This document shows, piece by piece, positions 25,501 through 38,943 of a stretch of 64,000 nt of DNA. The notes below the pieces were generated by a model that worked only from the letters and a program-made list of their open reading frames with translations, did no database searches and was not told the DNA's origin. Each line of letters starts with the position of its first letter. The first letter of the stretch is position 1. The position numbers were made by a program, and so were the translations under genes. Where the stretch lies: the NCBI GenBank assembly GCA_029207755.1, contig JARCOQ010000004.1, forward strand, positions 40,604,305 through 40,668,304. Reading direction: 5' to 3'. The DNA is from Chamaea fasciata (lineage: Eukaryota; Chordata; Aves; Passeriformes; Sylviidae).

Positions 25501-28500
25501 GCACATTTTCTCAACATAACATTTCATTTCGTGTTTTGCATAGATCTAACCAACTCAGACTTCGCTGAACCTGCAGAAAAAATAGATCTCTTCTGCATAT
25601 GGGCACTGTTTGTGAAATATTCATTAAAACTGCCTCATGCAGAGTTCCTTATAGGAGCAGTTCCAGAGAAATGTAATATGCAGCTGAAAGATTAAGTTTC
25701 CTCCTCAGCTAAATGTGAAGTTTTCACTTGAGGCAGTGTGATAGCACTTATTGGGACTTCCTCACTTCAAGCCTGGATGTTGTCAGTCTCACACAAAATG
25801 CACTATTCCTGTAACTTGAAACTGATTTTGTTGTCATTTATCTCAGTTTTTCACGGGAACATTCCCCGTAAAGATAGTTGATTTTTTCTGACACATGAAA
25901 GAAGAATCATTATTACATATACCAGCTCAACAAATCAGCTGTTAAACAGTTCTCAGTTGAATCAACTTTCATGGGAAATGTTTTGAATCAGACAGACTTA
26001 CCTGCATATATTTTATCAATATAAACTGTTAAATAATTTTCAAGCACTTGTGCTGGTCTACCAATGTAGGTAAAAACATGGCATAATACTGTCGAGTATG
26101 CTATGTGAGTTCATGATATCACCTTTATGCCAGCCAAGGAGCAGCTTCTTTTGGAAAGAAACAGTCATTAATAAGAACTTGTCCATAATTGTCATGCTCT
26201 CTGCAAAAAGATGAAGAGATAACAGAGTTCAGACACCTTTTCTGGTTTAATCTTCCCTGATATCTCTTGCATTACTGTAGTAGGAGGCTCAGAACATTGG
26301 GGTGAGAAAAATATATGTCTAATGTTTTTCTTCAGACAGCTCGTAAACTCATTTTCTTGCTCCCTGCGTATGACAAAGTTTCCCAGCTGGCAACTTAAAT
26401 TCTGGTTTTGATGAAAGGCCAGTTAATTCCAAGCAGATATTTTGCTAAATATCAAAATATATCATCATTATTTTCTTTGTCTAGCTCAAGGAATTTGGAA
26501 GCTTAAACACCAGCAAAGCTTACAGAGTAAGGCAGTAATACCAATTTGAATCACTATCACTCACAGTAATTTTTCTTCCCAGTATTGAATATTTTGTGGA
26601 CCACAAGTAAGATTATAAATTTACAGGTGTTCTTCATTTGTTGTAATACTGTTTTTGTTGACAAATTAGTAAGAAAACATCCCATCTTCCTCTATTGCAT
26701 AACTGCTGTACTGCCAGGCAAACAGCACAGAGGAGAGAAAATACACTGGGAATATTCCTGCAGTCCCTACCAAACCTTAGCAATTCATCTGACATCAGCA
26801 TGAATTTTACATCAAGATTAACTCATTTAATACCAGAAATACCAGTTCTCCCCAGACATAAAATGTCTGACTTTCAAAATAACAGGTTTTAAAAATATTA
26901 TTTAAAGGGTGGCAGAAATATAATTTGATGGTTGGTTATTTTCCAAGTGTAAAGAGTATGAACAGTTTCCCCTGTGACAGAAAAGAGGAAAAAACCCAAT
27001 CAAATCATGAAGTCACTACAGGGTGCACAAAGAAAATGAGGAAATTTTATTAAATTAATACTTGTGGAAACCTGTGTGTTTATCCAATGATACAAAATAA
27101 ATGGAGCAGAAGTAATGACATCAACCTTTGATTAAGTAGATATTAATAAGAATACAAAGTACAGATAAAAGGAGATAAAAACTTGGAAATAGCCCAGAAG
27201 GAAATTGCTGAAGTGTCCAGAAGCAACACATCATAACCCTTTCTATATTAAAATAGTATATCACACCTGACAACAGACCAAGAGAAGAGAGAATCACAGG
27301 AAATGCTTTTTCAGATTTGGTCTTGGTTTTTTGCAATTTTCTGTGGTGTGTAGGAAACATTTAATGCAAGAATCTTTATCCTGAAATTTAAACTGGGGAA
27401 GAGTATAGGGATCATACCTTTATTTAAGCATTAATCTATATTTTCCCCTCAACCATGTAAGGGCCGTTCTAACTCCAGTGTAGATGGTATGTCACTAAGC
27501 TTTAAAAAGTAACCTATATATACCGTCTAAAACAGAAAATAACTTGAAGGGCACACCCAAGATGATTAATTTTTCTGCCTGAGAGTCTGAATGTTATTCT
27601 AGAGCCATGAACATATAATGATTAAAGAGTCTGAAAAGAACTTCACTCGTCTGGCAGAGCAGTGATGATACTTTTTAAAGGTCTCATCTGAAAGGCCCTG
27701 CACTAAGCTTCACACTAATCCTGTTTGCTTTTGAAGTAATCTGAGCTGAACCCACTAAAATGTCAATGCGAAGTCTGAAAAGTGCAGACATATTTTTGAA
27801 GAGAAAGCACAACAAAGTCTAAGTAATGGATAAGCTTTTATTTGAATCTCATCTGCATTGTCTTATAAAATTACTCAAAAAAACCCAGGTGGCCATCTCA
27901 GCATTTTATGGACAAAGTAGGTATAGTAGTACACTAAGGGGAAAAAAAAAGACAAAAACGCACATGCCTGACCAGAACTTCTGTTGCAGGCAGTCAGTGG
28001 GAATATTGCATAAATTTCAAACACTGAATATAAGATGAAGTTAAAAGTTGAAGGCAGGGGTTTAAATGAATGAAGTTTTGCTTGATTTCTTCTTGTCTTT
28101 AATCTTGTTTGAAAAAATATTAAAAGAAATATCTCTGATAGTAGTAATATTTATATAAATGTAATTACAATAACAAATAACAGAATTATTAAGATGAACG
28201 AGAATGGACAATTAACATCCATTTTGTGCTAAAAGCAGAGTCCTCAAGGTTCTGAAATGGTCCAAGTTTCCTAAACCAAGTGTTTGTCAACTTCCTCAGG
28301 TCTTTCTTTGCTGAAGGATGGCTGTGAAAACTTAATTCGAAATATATCTGACATCTCTTTAAGCCTTCATCATTAAGTCTTTAACAAAGTTGTGTTTCAC
28401 AGTGTTTGATGACTTCCATAATTTTCAGAATTCAACCCTTTACCTTAATTCAAACTGGCCAGCTGTAAATTTGCCACAAATTATTTTTAATATCACATGG

Positions 28501-29544
28501 TATTTAAAAAAATACATAAAATAGAGATTCGGCTCAAAATAAGTCTAAGAACATACTCTCATGGAATGGTTGGGAACAAGTTTAGGAAATTTCAATCCAA
28601 AATTATTTTCATACCCGAAGTTTTCAAAGCACTTTCACAAAGTTTGGGAGAGTGGGTTTTTCCAATTTTTTGTTTTCTATAATATCAGTGGCCATAGTGG
28701 GTCAGAAAAGCATTCTGAAACACCCACCTCTTCATTGTCTCTCCTGAAATTACTCTCAATTGAATAATCATCTAACAAAAAGTGGGTCAGGAGTTCAGCC
28801 TCTAGATTAACTGAGTGTCTAATAAAAGGTCTTAATCATGAATAAAATTTTAATTGTTGCCTAAATTAAACAAAAATATGAGACCAAGCATTGCTGTTCT
28901 GTTTCCCAGCAATTGGATCAAACACTTGCTCCAGTTTCCTTGCTTCCTCAGACACTGTACATTCCATACATACCTAGGGCAAAACTCTCAGTTAGTGACT
29001 TTATGTCTCAGCAAAACAGAACTGCAAGAGTACAAGACAGATGAGATGGGTTGTACTCCAAAGGTTTTTTAAAATCTCTGTTTGAACTTGAAAACAAAAA
29101 TGGCATGGCATTTGAGGGATTTAACTGACATAAATCCCTAGGCAGAAGTTCAGGGCGATGTGTTAATTTGACTGGTAATTTTAAAAGCAGTTAAATGGCA
29201 ATAGGAATTAAATGCCATTAAACTGGAAGGGCATAATGGGCCTAAAAGATTCAATATTCTTTGGGGGTGGAGTTTCTCCCCCACTATGTAACACAATAAC
29301 AATCTTTCAGCTTAAAGGTAGAGATAGTTCAATTACTTTGCACTTTTCTTTTGTGTTGTACTAGCTGAAAAGTGATCATTAGAGGATTTGTGGGGTCTGA
29401 ATTTTGACATCTACTGTATGAATAATAGTCTCCATTTTCCTTTTACAGTGTAGCACTAAAGGCCTGAGTTTTGCTGCTGATACAAATCAAGTGTGAGCCA
29501 CACTGATTTACACATGCTGAATCCTCATGTTGGGTTTTGTAAGA
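22531..29544. other. Non-coding sequence, no gene seen
   Basis: AT-rich, with frames up to about 104 codons (24793-25107, +) that show no family signature. A 17-A run lies at 23371-23387. The stretch 24500-25170 is GC-richer and might be a decayed repeat, but I cannot identify it. An imperfect 13-bp inverted repeat lies at 29188-29225. Confidence 0.6.
23371..23387. repeat. Poly-A homopolymer, 17 A
   Basis: Seventeen consecutive A between ATGAACCAG and CCTTCAG. No associated element is seen. Confidence 0.9.
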
Positions 29545-30040
29545 GTTTGATAGCAGGTAGGGCTGCAGAGACAGTTTGTGTGAGAAGCTGCCAGAAGCTT
29601 ATGTCCAATAGAGGTAATAGTGCCAGCCAGCTCCAAGATGTGCCCAGCACTATCCAAGTCTCCGCCCACTAGGAGCATTGGAAGCACCTCTGGAATAACA
29701 GAGTTAAGGTGGGGGAAAGGTTACAGCACTTTTGCTCATTGCAATTGCAGCCAGAGAAGAGAGAAGTAAGAATATGTGAGAAAAACAGCCCTGCCAGCAC
29801 CAATGTCAGAAGCAGGGGCAGGAGTGCTCCAAGCACAGAGATTCCCCTGCAGCCCTTGGTGCAGACCATGGTGAGGCACCTGTGCCCCTGCAGCCCAGGG
29901 AGGTCCACAGAGATCCATGTGGATCCATGGAGGCAAGAGCCAACATTGCAGCAGGTTTGCTGACAGGACTTACCACACCATGGGGAATCCACACCCGAGC
30001 AGTCTGTTCCAGAAGGACTGTAAATTCTGCCAAATGCCTT
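29545..30040 (+). mobile_element. Fragment of an avian ERV-like repeat
   Basis: The stretch carries, in order, GTGAGAAGCTGCCAGAAGCTT, GCCAGCCAGCTCCAA, CACCTCTGGAATAACA, AGAATATGTGAGAAAAACA, GAGATTCCCCTGCAGCCC, GACCATGGTGAGGCACCTGT, GGAGGTCCACAG, GCAGGTTTGCTGACAGGACTT and GCAGTCTGTTCCAGAAGGACTG. I recognise this order from a family that is abundant in birds and linked to ERVL-like elements; the family name is from memory and not certain. The copy is internally deleted relative to that pattern, since the repeated 'CCTGCAGCCC...GGAGGTCCA' modules are fewer than I remember, and it is truncated at both ends. Frames of 151 codons (-) and 84 codons (+) inside it are products of the repeat, not host genes. 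No functional viral gene is present. Confidence 0.6.
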
Positions 30041-31612
30041 TCTTGAATAGCAAATAATTTGTACTTGTTGTTTTAAAAAATGCTGCTGGTCTAGAAAGCA
30101 CCAGCAAGAAAAATGCATTAACAAATTTGTAGGGTTATACCATGTTAGAAGCAGTCAGATTTGAAAAATCAGAGACTTGCACTGTAGATTCTCTCCTGGG
30201 ATGGAGGAAAGTAGCAAAGTACACACACGGATCCCTACCAAAACCTTGTTCCTCAGCAAAAGCACTCTGGTGTTATATTCTGGGGCATAGACTCCTGAGA
30301 ATAAGAGCAATGATAGCATCTATAAATCTGCATTCCCAAAGCTGACTGCAGTACTCAAGAGCCCCATCTTCAAGAGATGATACTTCAGAGAATAAGTGAG
30401 ATACATAACAGATACCTAAATCAAAGGATATCTCATCAACATACCTGCTGTCCAAGAAAAGGAGGTGTAGCCTTGGTTGGGATATTTTCTGAGGATATTT
30501 TTTGAGCTAAACCTGCTTTGCAAAAATTAATTCTAGGTAAAAAATAAATGGCTCCACGTGTATCTGTAACTAAATTAAGTTCTTTAAGTTGCTATAAATC
30601 CAGCCTAGAACAAAATGCAAGTTAAAGAATAACTTATTTCCCAATTATGTTGAAGACAAACAGCCTTCAAATATTGTTTAAAACGTTGTTCAATCCCCAC
30701 AGTGAACATTTGTTTCTTTATTAGGCACTGTTAGAATTATTTCTTCCAGATTACTTGAAAGAAATATAATTTGCATGTCTATTTGATTTTTTTGTAAACT
30801 AACTTTAAAATTTGTTTGATTTTTCTCAGAATGCACTACCACACTCTTAGCATCTATGCAGTGTTACTAACATGGGTCCTTTGTGTTTAAATTTCTCCTT
30901 TTACTCCCACCTGAGCCTTCCTGAAATGGAAGACATGTTCCTGAAAGATATGTTCCTCACATATTTTTGCAAAACCTAGGAAATAAAATTCTTCTACTTA
31001 AAGGCAGGAGAAAAGAGAAGATGAACAAGTTTTCGAGTTAGTTTCCTCCTCCCTTAACAGCAATGAACTTCTTAAAACTGCCTGAGAACATGGGTGGGAT
31101 GGGTACAATTTCTCATGACACTCAGCCTCATGAAGCAAGTTTCTCATCGTTCAACTTTATTGGTGGTCATGGAAACAACTGGGGTTTTTTTACACGGAAA
31201 CAGAGCTCAAGGGAAACAGGTAGAAAGACTGGATGACAAACCACAGGTCTTGATTGCTTCCCCCTCAACCATGCAGCCCAACACTTTCTTTCAACTCATG
31301 TTGTTCCATATTGAGTATGCTACAATTCTGGGCACTGCATACACTTTAAATATTATCCTCCAGCCAGGCAAAGGATATCCAAAGGTTCAACAGCACAAGT
31401 ATACTTAGAAGGACGGAATTATCTCTTGTCTCCAAGGACAAAGAGAGGTGCGCATCTGTAGGGTATCATACTCTCTGGAAATAAAAATAGAGTATAGTGC
31501 AGAGATAATTTTGCAGCAGCAAGTGAATACCTACACAATTTACTAAATCAGCTTCAGAATTAGACATTCTTATATACACTTTTGTACATTTGTGCTTTAT
31601 ACTTGACACTTA
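30041..31612. other. Non-coding sequence between two repeats
   Basis: No gene is supported; the longest frame is 104 codons (31094-31408, +) and unrecognised. At 30329-30362 the + strand reads CCCAAAGCTGACTGCAGTACTC, which vaguely resembles the CR1 segment around 'CAGAGCTGGA..CAGTACTCCAGG'. This could be a second, very old CR1 scrap, but the match is too short to call. Confidence 0.5.
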
Positions 31613-32252
31613 CAGAATCATAGAATGGCCTGGTTTGGAAGAGAAAGATCATCCAGCTCCAACCTCTCCACTATATGCAATGAGATGCCACCCACTAGGC
31701 TCAGGTTTCCCAGGGTCCAATCCAATCTGGCCTTGAACTTTCAGGGATGAGAAATGCAGAGTTTCTCTGGGCAAACTCTCCCTGTGCCTCACCACCCAGT
31801 AAAGAATTTCTTCCTAACATCTTATCTAAAACTCTTCTTTCATTTTAAAAAATCTTTCCCCCTTGTCCTATCACGATATGCCTTATTAAAGTGCCTCTCC
31901 CTCTTCCTTTTAAGTCCGCTTTATGTACAGAAAGACTGCAACATCTTTCAGTACAACATCTTTCAGATTGCTGAACATCCCCAGATCTCTCAGCCTGTCT
32001 TCACAGCAGTGGTGCTTCAGCCCTCAGATCACCTTGGTGTCCCTCTTCTGGACTTTTGTCCAACAGGTCAAGGCCCTTCCTGTACTGGGGACCCCAGAGC
32101 TGGATGCAGGGTTCCAGGTGGGGTCTCACCAGAGCAGAGCAGAGGGGCAGAATCCCCTCCTTCCCCTGCTGCCCATGCTGCTTTGGATGAAGTCCAGGAT
32201 ACCATCAGCTTTCTGGGCTGGCTGGCCCTCTTGGTAGGCATAGTCTGCTGGT
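31613..32252 (-). mobile_element. 5'-truncated CR1 LINE
   Basis: The + strand starts with CAGAATCATAGAATGG, the reverse complement of the CR1 3' tail (CCATTCTATGATTCTG), and then runs backwards through the end of the element. Landmarks are GATCATCCAGCTCCAACC, GGCCTTGAACTTTCAGGGATG, AAAGAATTTCTTCCTAACATC, CCCCTTGTCCTATCAC, TCTCAGCCTGTCTTCACAG, CCAGAGCTGGATGCAG, TCCAGGTGGGGTCTCACCAG and CAGCTTTCTGGGCTGG. In the full-length element this is the C-terminal part of ORF2 (endonuclease/reverse transcriptase polyprotein) plus the short 3' UTR; here the frame is broken. About 640 bp remain and the 5' part is missing, as is usual for CR1. CR1 makes no reliable target-site duplication, and none is seen. 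The 166-codon + frame at 31754-32254 is antisense to the element and not a gene. Confidence 0.93.
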
Positions 32253-35061
32253 AAAAGGCTTTCACAGGTCAGTGAAAAGATATGATCCACATTACCTTGA
32301 ATTGCCAATTTCAGAGTCTATTTCCATTTGAGGAACAAGATTCTTTACACTGCAACAGCAGATCAGTTACCAGACTCAGTGAAATGTCTTCATGGACAGT
32401 ATCTTCACAGCAGGATCAATGCCAAAACAAAATATCAAACCCAAACAAGCTGATTTATTCTGTAAGAAGGCATACACCTATAAAGAAATGACTGATGAAA
32501 AGAAGTACAACGACAGATAAATGCTGCATTAATAAGCAGATGGGACTCAGTTTCTTCATGCAGAAAAGTCAATTCTTTATTCACATAACTCATTTTTATA
32601 CAGTTTTCACAGAATTCGTGTACAAGTCTAATTGGCTAGTAGTTTTCTTGCCACTTAGTTCATTGGTTAGAAGATGTTTTTTGCGCTAAGACTCTCTTTT
32701 TTTACTTGGATGTTTACATTTTTCCTTTGTGGATTCTCATGGGAGAGATCTTTTGTTATTACAGGTGCAAACAGTACTGTTATCAGAACAGTCTGTTGCA
32801 TTAACTGACTTTTCATTTTTTTGATTCTTTCTTCTGGGAACTTACAGGCTAGCTGGTAATTCAGCAGAGCAAGGTCTGCTTTTATGAGGCCTTTCTTTTA
32901 TAATATCTCCATCTGTATGTAACAGATAAACACCCAACACTAGAATGAATGTCTATTAGCCAGAAAATCTGTAAATGATCAGTTAGAAAAAGGAGAGAGT
33001 CAAAAAGAAATGTGTGAACTAAAAGAGGCTATCCAGCACCAATTTTCTAATGGTTTCAGTGTTTTCATTCCTCACCAAACAAGAAGCATTGGTAGGAATA
33101 TTCTACAGCTCAAATTCACATGACCTTGGAGACAGGCTGGCTCATGGAGATTGGTGCATTCCCGTGCCATGAGAGATGATGTCAGCACTGTGCAGAATGA
33201 CTGAGCATGGCACTGCAGAGTCTGACAATGGGGAAATAGAGACAAATTGAGCACAATTACGTTGGGCCTTCAAATTAAGCGAAGGAGTTTTGACAATACT
33301 GAAACACAATTACTTTGATGTCAGTTTGGTTTTAATAAAGCTGCACCCTGAAGCATATAAGTGCCACCTTTACTATGTTTCTCATGCTGATGGAAATAAA
33401 ATTGTCTCATCAATGAAAGCAATTGCAGATTTAAGAAAACAAATGTACACCAGGCTTAAGAGATAGCTATGCATATATTTTAATAAAGATTAAATGAAGA
33501 ATGACATTCCTTTGGATCAGAAAATATCTCATACTGATCCCTGTCTGGATCTCAAGCTCCAAATTTCAGTGCATGATCCTCTGTCCCCTTCATAAGCAGC
33601 CAGTGCTGGTCGGTGTTGCAGACCAGACTGTTGGTTAAAATGTGCCTTTGATTAGATTGAACCATCTGTGACATTTTTCAATATCATTATTTCAATAAAC
33701 ACCCTCAGAGTTGAACTGATAAAAACACTCTTTGATTCTATCAGCTGAGAAATTACTTGCAATATGTAGAACTTAAAAAATTTCCTAGAAGACCTGAGGG
33801 TTTAAAGTGCATTTTTAAAGGGTTTGGGTTTTTTTAAAGTATGCTATGCAATATTCATGCTCCTTTAGGTCTTACTAAAATCCACTTTTCCTGGAAATAG
33901 GAATTAACATCATTTTGTTGTTTCATAAATGAGACATCATAAATTGCCTTCTTCCTGGTAATTTAAAGGGTAAAAAACAAAGAAGAAAAACCCCATCATA
34001 GCTAATACAGGTAATAAAATAATAGTTCACCTTAACACTTGCATATATGTGCCATATTTTTAGAGACTAATAATAATAATTACCAGGCAGTAGAATCTTA
34101 ATTATGTCCAGTAAATAGTTGCATTGAGAAACTAGAGAAATAATAAGGTAGAAGAATTGTGATATGGAGAGAACTCATAAACATGTTATTTCCCTGAATT
34201 CACTGTGGCAGAATGACATGTTACCAATATTTTAAGATGTGGTAACATTTAACAATTTATCTGAGTGCTGCCTCTTCTTTCTTAGAAAGTTCTCACTCAT
34301 CAATTTCTCTAAATACTTGGGGTTTTGTTTTTGTTTCTAAAATCCTCATTGAAACATTTTGAGTATTTAATTTTCATATGGCTGCCTATTTAAAATCTGA
34401 ACTTTAAGCAGTCAGATTCTTCTCTGATTAAAAGCACAAATGAAACTAGTTTTGATCCCTGACTCAATCAGTGAAACTTTTATAACTTCCAGTTTCTGCT
34501 GTGGAGCTGACTACTGATAATATATTTAAGCTTCACAGTCTGCAGTAAACCTAAATTTTGCTTGATGTATTTTTTGCTCACAAGCTCACACTAATACTTA
34601 CAGAAGCCAAATACAACAGAAACACAAACGCTGGCATTCAGCAATGAATGTACATTACATGAAATGTTAAAGAACCTAGTTTTGATCAAATGTGACCAGG
34701 GAAACTAATTTTAAAATGTAAATGAATGTTTAATTCACTTTTTTTTAATCCCTCTAAGGATACTGAATTGGTATAAAGTGATGAAGTCCTACTAGTACAT
34801 CACCCTATTTAGACAAGCAGAATATAGGCATTTCAAACACAAGAAGAATATTATTTTATAGACTATCTTGTGTCTTTTATTTATGACAGCTTCTCAACCG
34901 TGGAAACTACAGAGGACTCCTGGCTGTCAGTCAACACCACTGTGAAGGAATATCCAAAACTAAGCCACACAGCTGGTCATAATGAATTAAAGCTACATGA
35001 TAACAAAATAAAATTGTTCTGAAGTATGTGTTATGTTCCCTGGCATCATACACAACTGGGG

Positions 35062-35098
35062 AAAAAAAAAAAAGGAAGGAAAAAAAAAAAAAAAAAAA
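35062..35098. repeat. A-rich tract, A12-GGAAGG-A19
   Basis: Two A runs (12 and 19) separated by GGAAGG, followed by GGAAGC. It lies 36 bp before the 16-bp minisatellite. Confidence 0.93.
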
Positions 35099-35134
35099 GG
35101 AAGCTTCTGCTGAAATACTAGCATACTTTATGGA

Positions 35135-35182
35135 ACAGCCTTCCTATTTAACAGCCTTCCTATTTCACAGCCTTCCTATTTC
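35135..35182. repeat. Minisatellite, 3 x 16 bp
   Basis: Three head-to-tail copies of ACAGCCTTCCTATTTM, where the last base is A in the first copy and C in the other two. Only one base differs among the three copies, so the expansion is recent or homogenised. Confidence 0.97.
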
Positions 35183-38100
35183 TTTAAAGAACATACTTAC
35201 TGTATTTTTCCTGGATGGAAACAGAATAACAGTGAAGTACTTGCATTTTCCAAAGTTCCATGCCAGTTGCAGCACTGTAATGAGAAACAGCTGGATGAGT
35301 TTTCATAGTCCTGAAATAATATGCAGATAAACACAAGTAAATATATGAACACAAGCATGAATTTGAAAACCATTTTAAAGGAAACTACAACTTTGGTAGA
35401 CAAATTTATCTAATACATTGTTTACATTTATGTAGTTTAGAATATATTCACTCAAACACCCCAAACGCTATTTTTACTTACAGAGAAACAAAATAATTCA
35501 GGTACTTTGATGTTACTGAGTATTTGAAGCATTGTGGTGAAAGTAATACTTTTATGTAAGCAATTAATAAACATTAATTTTTGAGAGCTGCAGCACATAA
35601 AGTTTAGAGGGAAACATTAACAAAAATAGCACTAAAAAATGTTTAAAAAGTCAAACAAGCAAACTTAATCAAATGGTCATTGTTATTTTATTTATGGATT
35701 CCTACTATCCTCTGTTGCAAGTACACAGATGAATGTTAGCTGTTGATATACACATTAGTGTGTGATAAAAACCATTTAAAACTCATTAAATCCATGAAAA
35801 TGGAGAAGAAATAAAATTTACTTGCCCTATCCATTTAGAATACCATTGTTTTCATAACTCATTAAGAAGTCACACAATTGCATTTGTGTTCTGGCTCAGA
35901 AGATCTTACACATGTCTGCAATTCAAATAAAGGGAGGGGCTGAGAAAAAAAAACAAAAAGACTTCTATTATTTTCCAGAAATTTGACTTTCCCTATAAAA
36001 TCAATTCTTTTCCAATTTTCAGCACAAATTATTCTTTTTTTATGCTCACTAGTTAAAATTAAGAGTTTTCATTTAATTTAGAGTAAGACATATATATCCA
36101 AACTTTCCTTACAGCAGTTCTCATACAAATATTTCATAATGTTTAGTCTTTTGTAGATGAGACAAATTGCCAAAGGAAGACACTATCTCTTGTTTGCCAG
36201 TGACATATTTTTGACAATGTAAAAAAAAATTCTTTACAAAGGGTCCAAGAAAAACATTCCTCAAGGTTATGCCTTCTCCCTGTCATTTCGAAGTTAATAA
36301 ATGAATCTGCCACAATTTTTAAAGTATGAAAAAACAGAATAAAAGTTAATATTTTGTACAGTGAAAGGAACCTGTTAGTCTCAGTGACTTAGCAGTTAGC
36401 ATCATTTTTGCTACTGCTGTCTCTATAAAGATCTCGAGAACAAGACGGATGTGGTGAGCTTACACTCATCTTACCTTTGAGGGGACTGGGCCAAGGTTTT
36501 TATTAGTCAGCAACACTGACACAATTTTTATGATGTAATAACAATAATTTTCTCTTTTTAAAACCAGCAGCCTTTTTTCTGAAGGGATTTCTGTCCCCAT
36601 TGGCTGTGTGATTTATCAAACACTCAAGACATCCAACAGTGCTTTAAAATGCACTGCTGGACATGCCTGATTGCCAGAAAGTCAGTTTTTCCTTATAATA
36701 TGTAAATCCTCGACTCACATTTTGTGCCTACTTATTTTCCACAAATTACATTTTACATCCTTCTTCACTATACAAGACAGACAGAAAGTGTATCCAAGGA
36801 ATAGTCTAAACAATTAATGAACAACATTTATACTAACAAATATTTTATTAAGCTACTTTTACCCAACTGTAAAGTTAACTTATAAAACAAATAAAAAAGG
36901 TTCTATAATATGTACATAATTTATGGTGAACCATCTATTTATTATACTTTTTAAGCACCTAGCTTGTACCTCAACACCCCAAAAATTGTAATGCCTTTAA
37001 AATAATTAATTACTTTGATTCTTATAGACATATCATAGGATTGTAACTAAAGACATCCAGAACAAGCAGCATTTTAGTTTCTCCCAGAGAAACTGCCTAC
37101 AGACTAACAAGTGTCACTTCAATTTAATGCCTGCCTGCTTTCAAGGATTTATGTCTTGCAAAACAGGGTCATGATCTAATACACCTTTCCTGCCGATTTT
37201 TTTCAAGGCAATTTAGGCTGTCTGGAGGTTTGGGGATGTTGCAGATTCTCATTTCATAAAAATTGTAACACTTTAGGTAGTATCAAAACACCTTGCTTGT
37301 TCAATGCCAATAGAAAGTTCAAAGTACAAAGATACCGTGTGTTTTATAGATGTGTAGGAATGGCATATTCTCCAAAGTTCTAAGTAAATAACATTGAAAG
37401 GTTAAGAGTAATAAAAGCTGGTAAAAAGTTCCCTCATGTAGTGGAAACTGTGCAACTCACTGGATTTCTTCCAGTCCCAACTCTTGCTTGATTGCAGCCA
37501 TTTATAAAGCAGCTGGGCCTCACAGCTATAAAGTTAACTCTTGCAGTCAGTTGTAACCCTCAATATGATTCAATAACAAGACCTTTCACTGTGCACTGGG
37601 AATCATCCCCCAAAAATGTTTACTTGATAAACTCCAGCTGAGAGACGTGTTTATGGTCAGTCATACAATACAACTGTATTTTTATAAAGCTTTGTTAATA
37701 ACACAATGTCTAAAAACTTCATATTGATTATATCTCAATGTATAGCTGTCAAATGCTTTAACATTAATAATTATTAAAATACCTGAGGTGTATATTATCC
37801 ACCTACTTGAATAGATCGGAAACTTGAGATACAGGAAGGTTGAATGATTTTCCCATCTGTTCTCTCTGTGCTTTGGAGCATAACCTAAATACAGACAAGA
37901 AAAAGCTCGAGTAAAATGCTAGCTCCACAAAAAGCAAAATAATTTTTGCTCTTTGATTCAACAGAGACATAATTTTTAATCCTCAATTCACAAGAAATTT
38001 CCTGACATTAAAGAAAATCTGGTGACCTTCCCAATTACGACACCCTGGGTACAAGACAGATGCAATCCAACATACGGTAGTGAACAGGTTGATATAATGC

Positions 38101-38926
38101 CGGTTTTTTCTAAGGCAACATTAAATTTCTGGGGTGAGTGGACATGGAACAGCTCCAGGACAGACTCAAAATATCTCTTTACAGGATGTGAAAAATTATG
38201 AAATGTAGCATGACACAGACAATAGTTCAGGGTGGCTCACATCTAGACTGGAATTAATTTATAGAATGATCTTTTAGTTTGGTCTAGAATATAAATGAAC
38301 ACGTCCATGTCATACTTGCACTGATTTTCCTAATTTGCAATAAAATGATGTTTAGTGCCTTTTAATTCAGAAGCCTCTCTTTCCTGTTTAACCTATTATC
38401 TAGGGTAATATAGTCCAGTGGAGCGCATAGTAAGTCACTTTTCAACCATCAATCATCCCTAAATAGTTCTTTCTCATTTTAAATCAAAAGACTAGAACAG
38501 ATTTCCCCTTTTCTCCATCTCAGAGACAGCAGCAGTCAATAAAGCCATCCACTTCAAGATTTATAGCTGTCAGAATTTTCATACCATTTACGCTGTATTT
38601 CTAAATACAATATTCATATTAGTAGAAAACATGCATCAACCACCTGTATTAGCATCTAATGGGATTTTAACAGAAGCCTGAATCTTATCCAGGTGCCTGC
38701 TAATTGACCTGCAGAGAAGGCATTTCATTGTGTGCAGCCAGGCAACCCTGTTTAGATAAATCAATGAAGAAATGAGAATTTTGGAGTTTTTAAGCAGAGA
38801 TCAGGGTTAAAATGCAAATGTGTTTTATCCCTTGAAGGATTTATATTAATCTGGTTTTGTCTCTGTTTCCACTGATTCAAAGCTTACATTAAAACTGAAA
38901 ATCTTCTCTCGGGTGCTTTCTTCTTC

Positions 38927-38943
38927 TTTTTTTTTTTTTTTTT
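38927..38943. repeat. Poly-T homopolymer, 17 T
   Basis: Seventeen T preceded by TTCTTC and followed by AATACTC. On the - strand it would read as an A tail directly after GAGTATT, without a properly spaced AATAAA, so a retroposed transcript is not supported. Confidence 0.9.

Noticed and set aside
31754..32254. 166-codon + frame
   Set aside because: It is the antisense strand of the CR1 ORF2 remnant.
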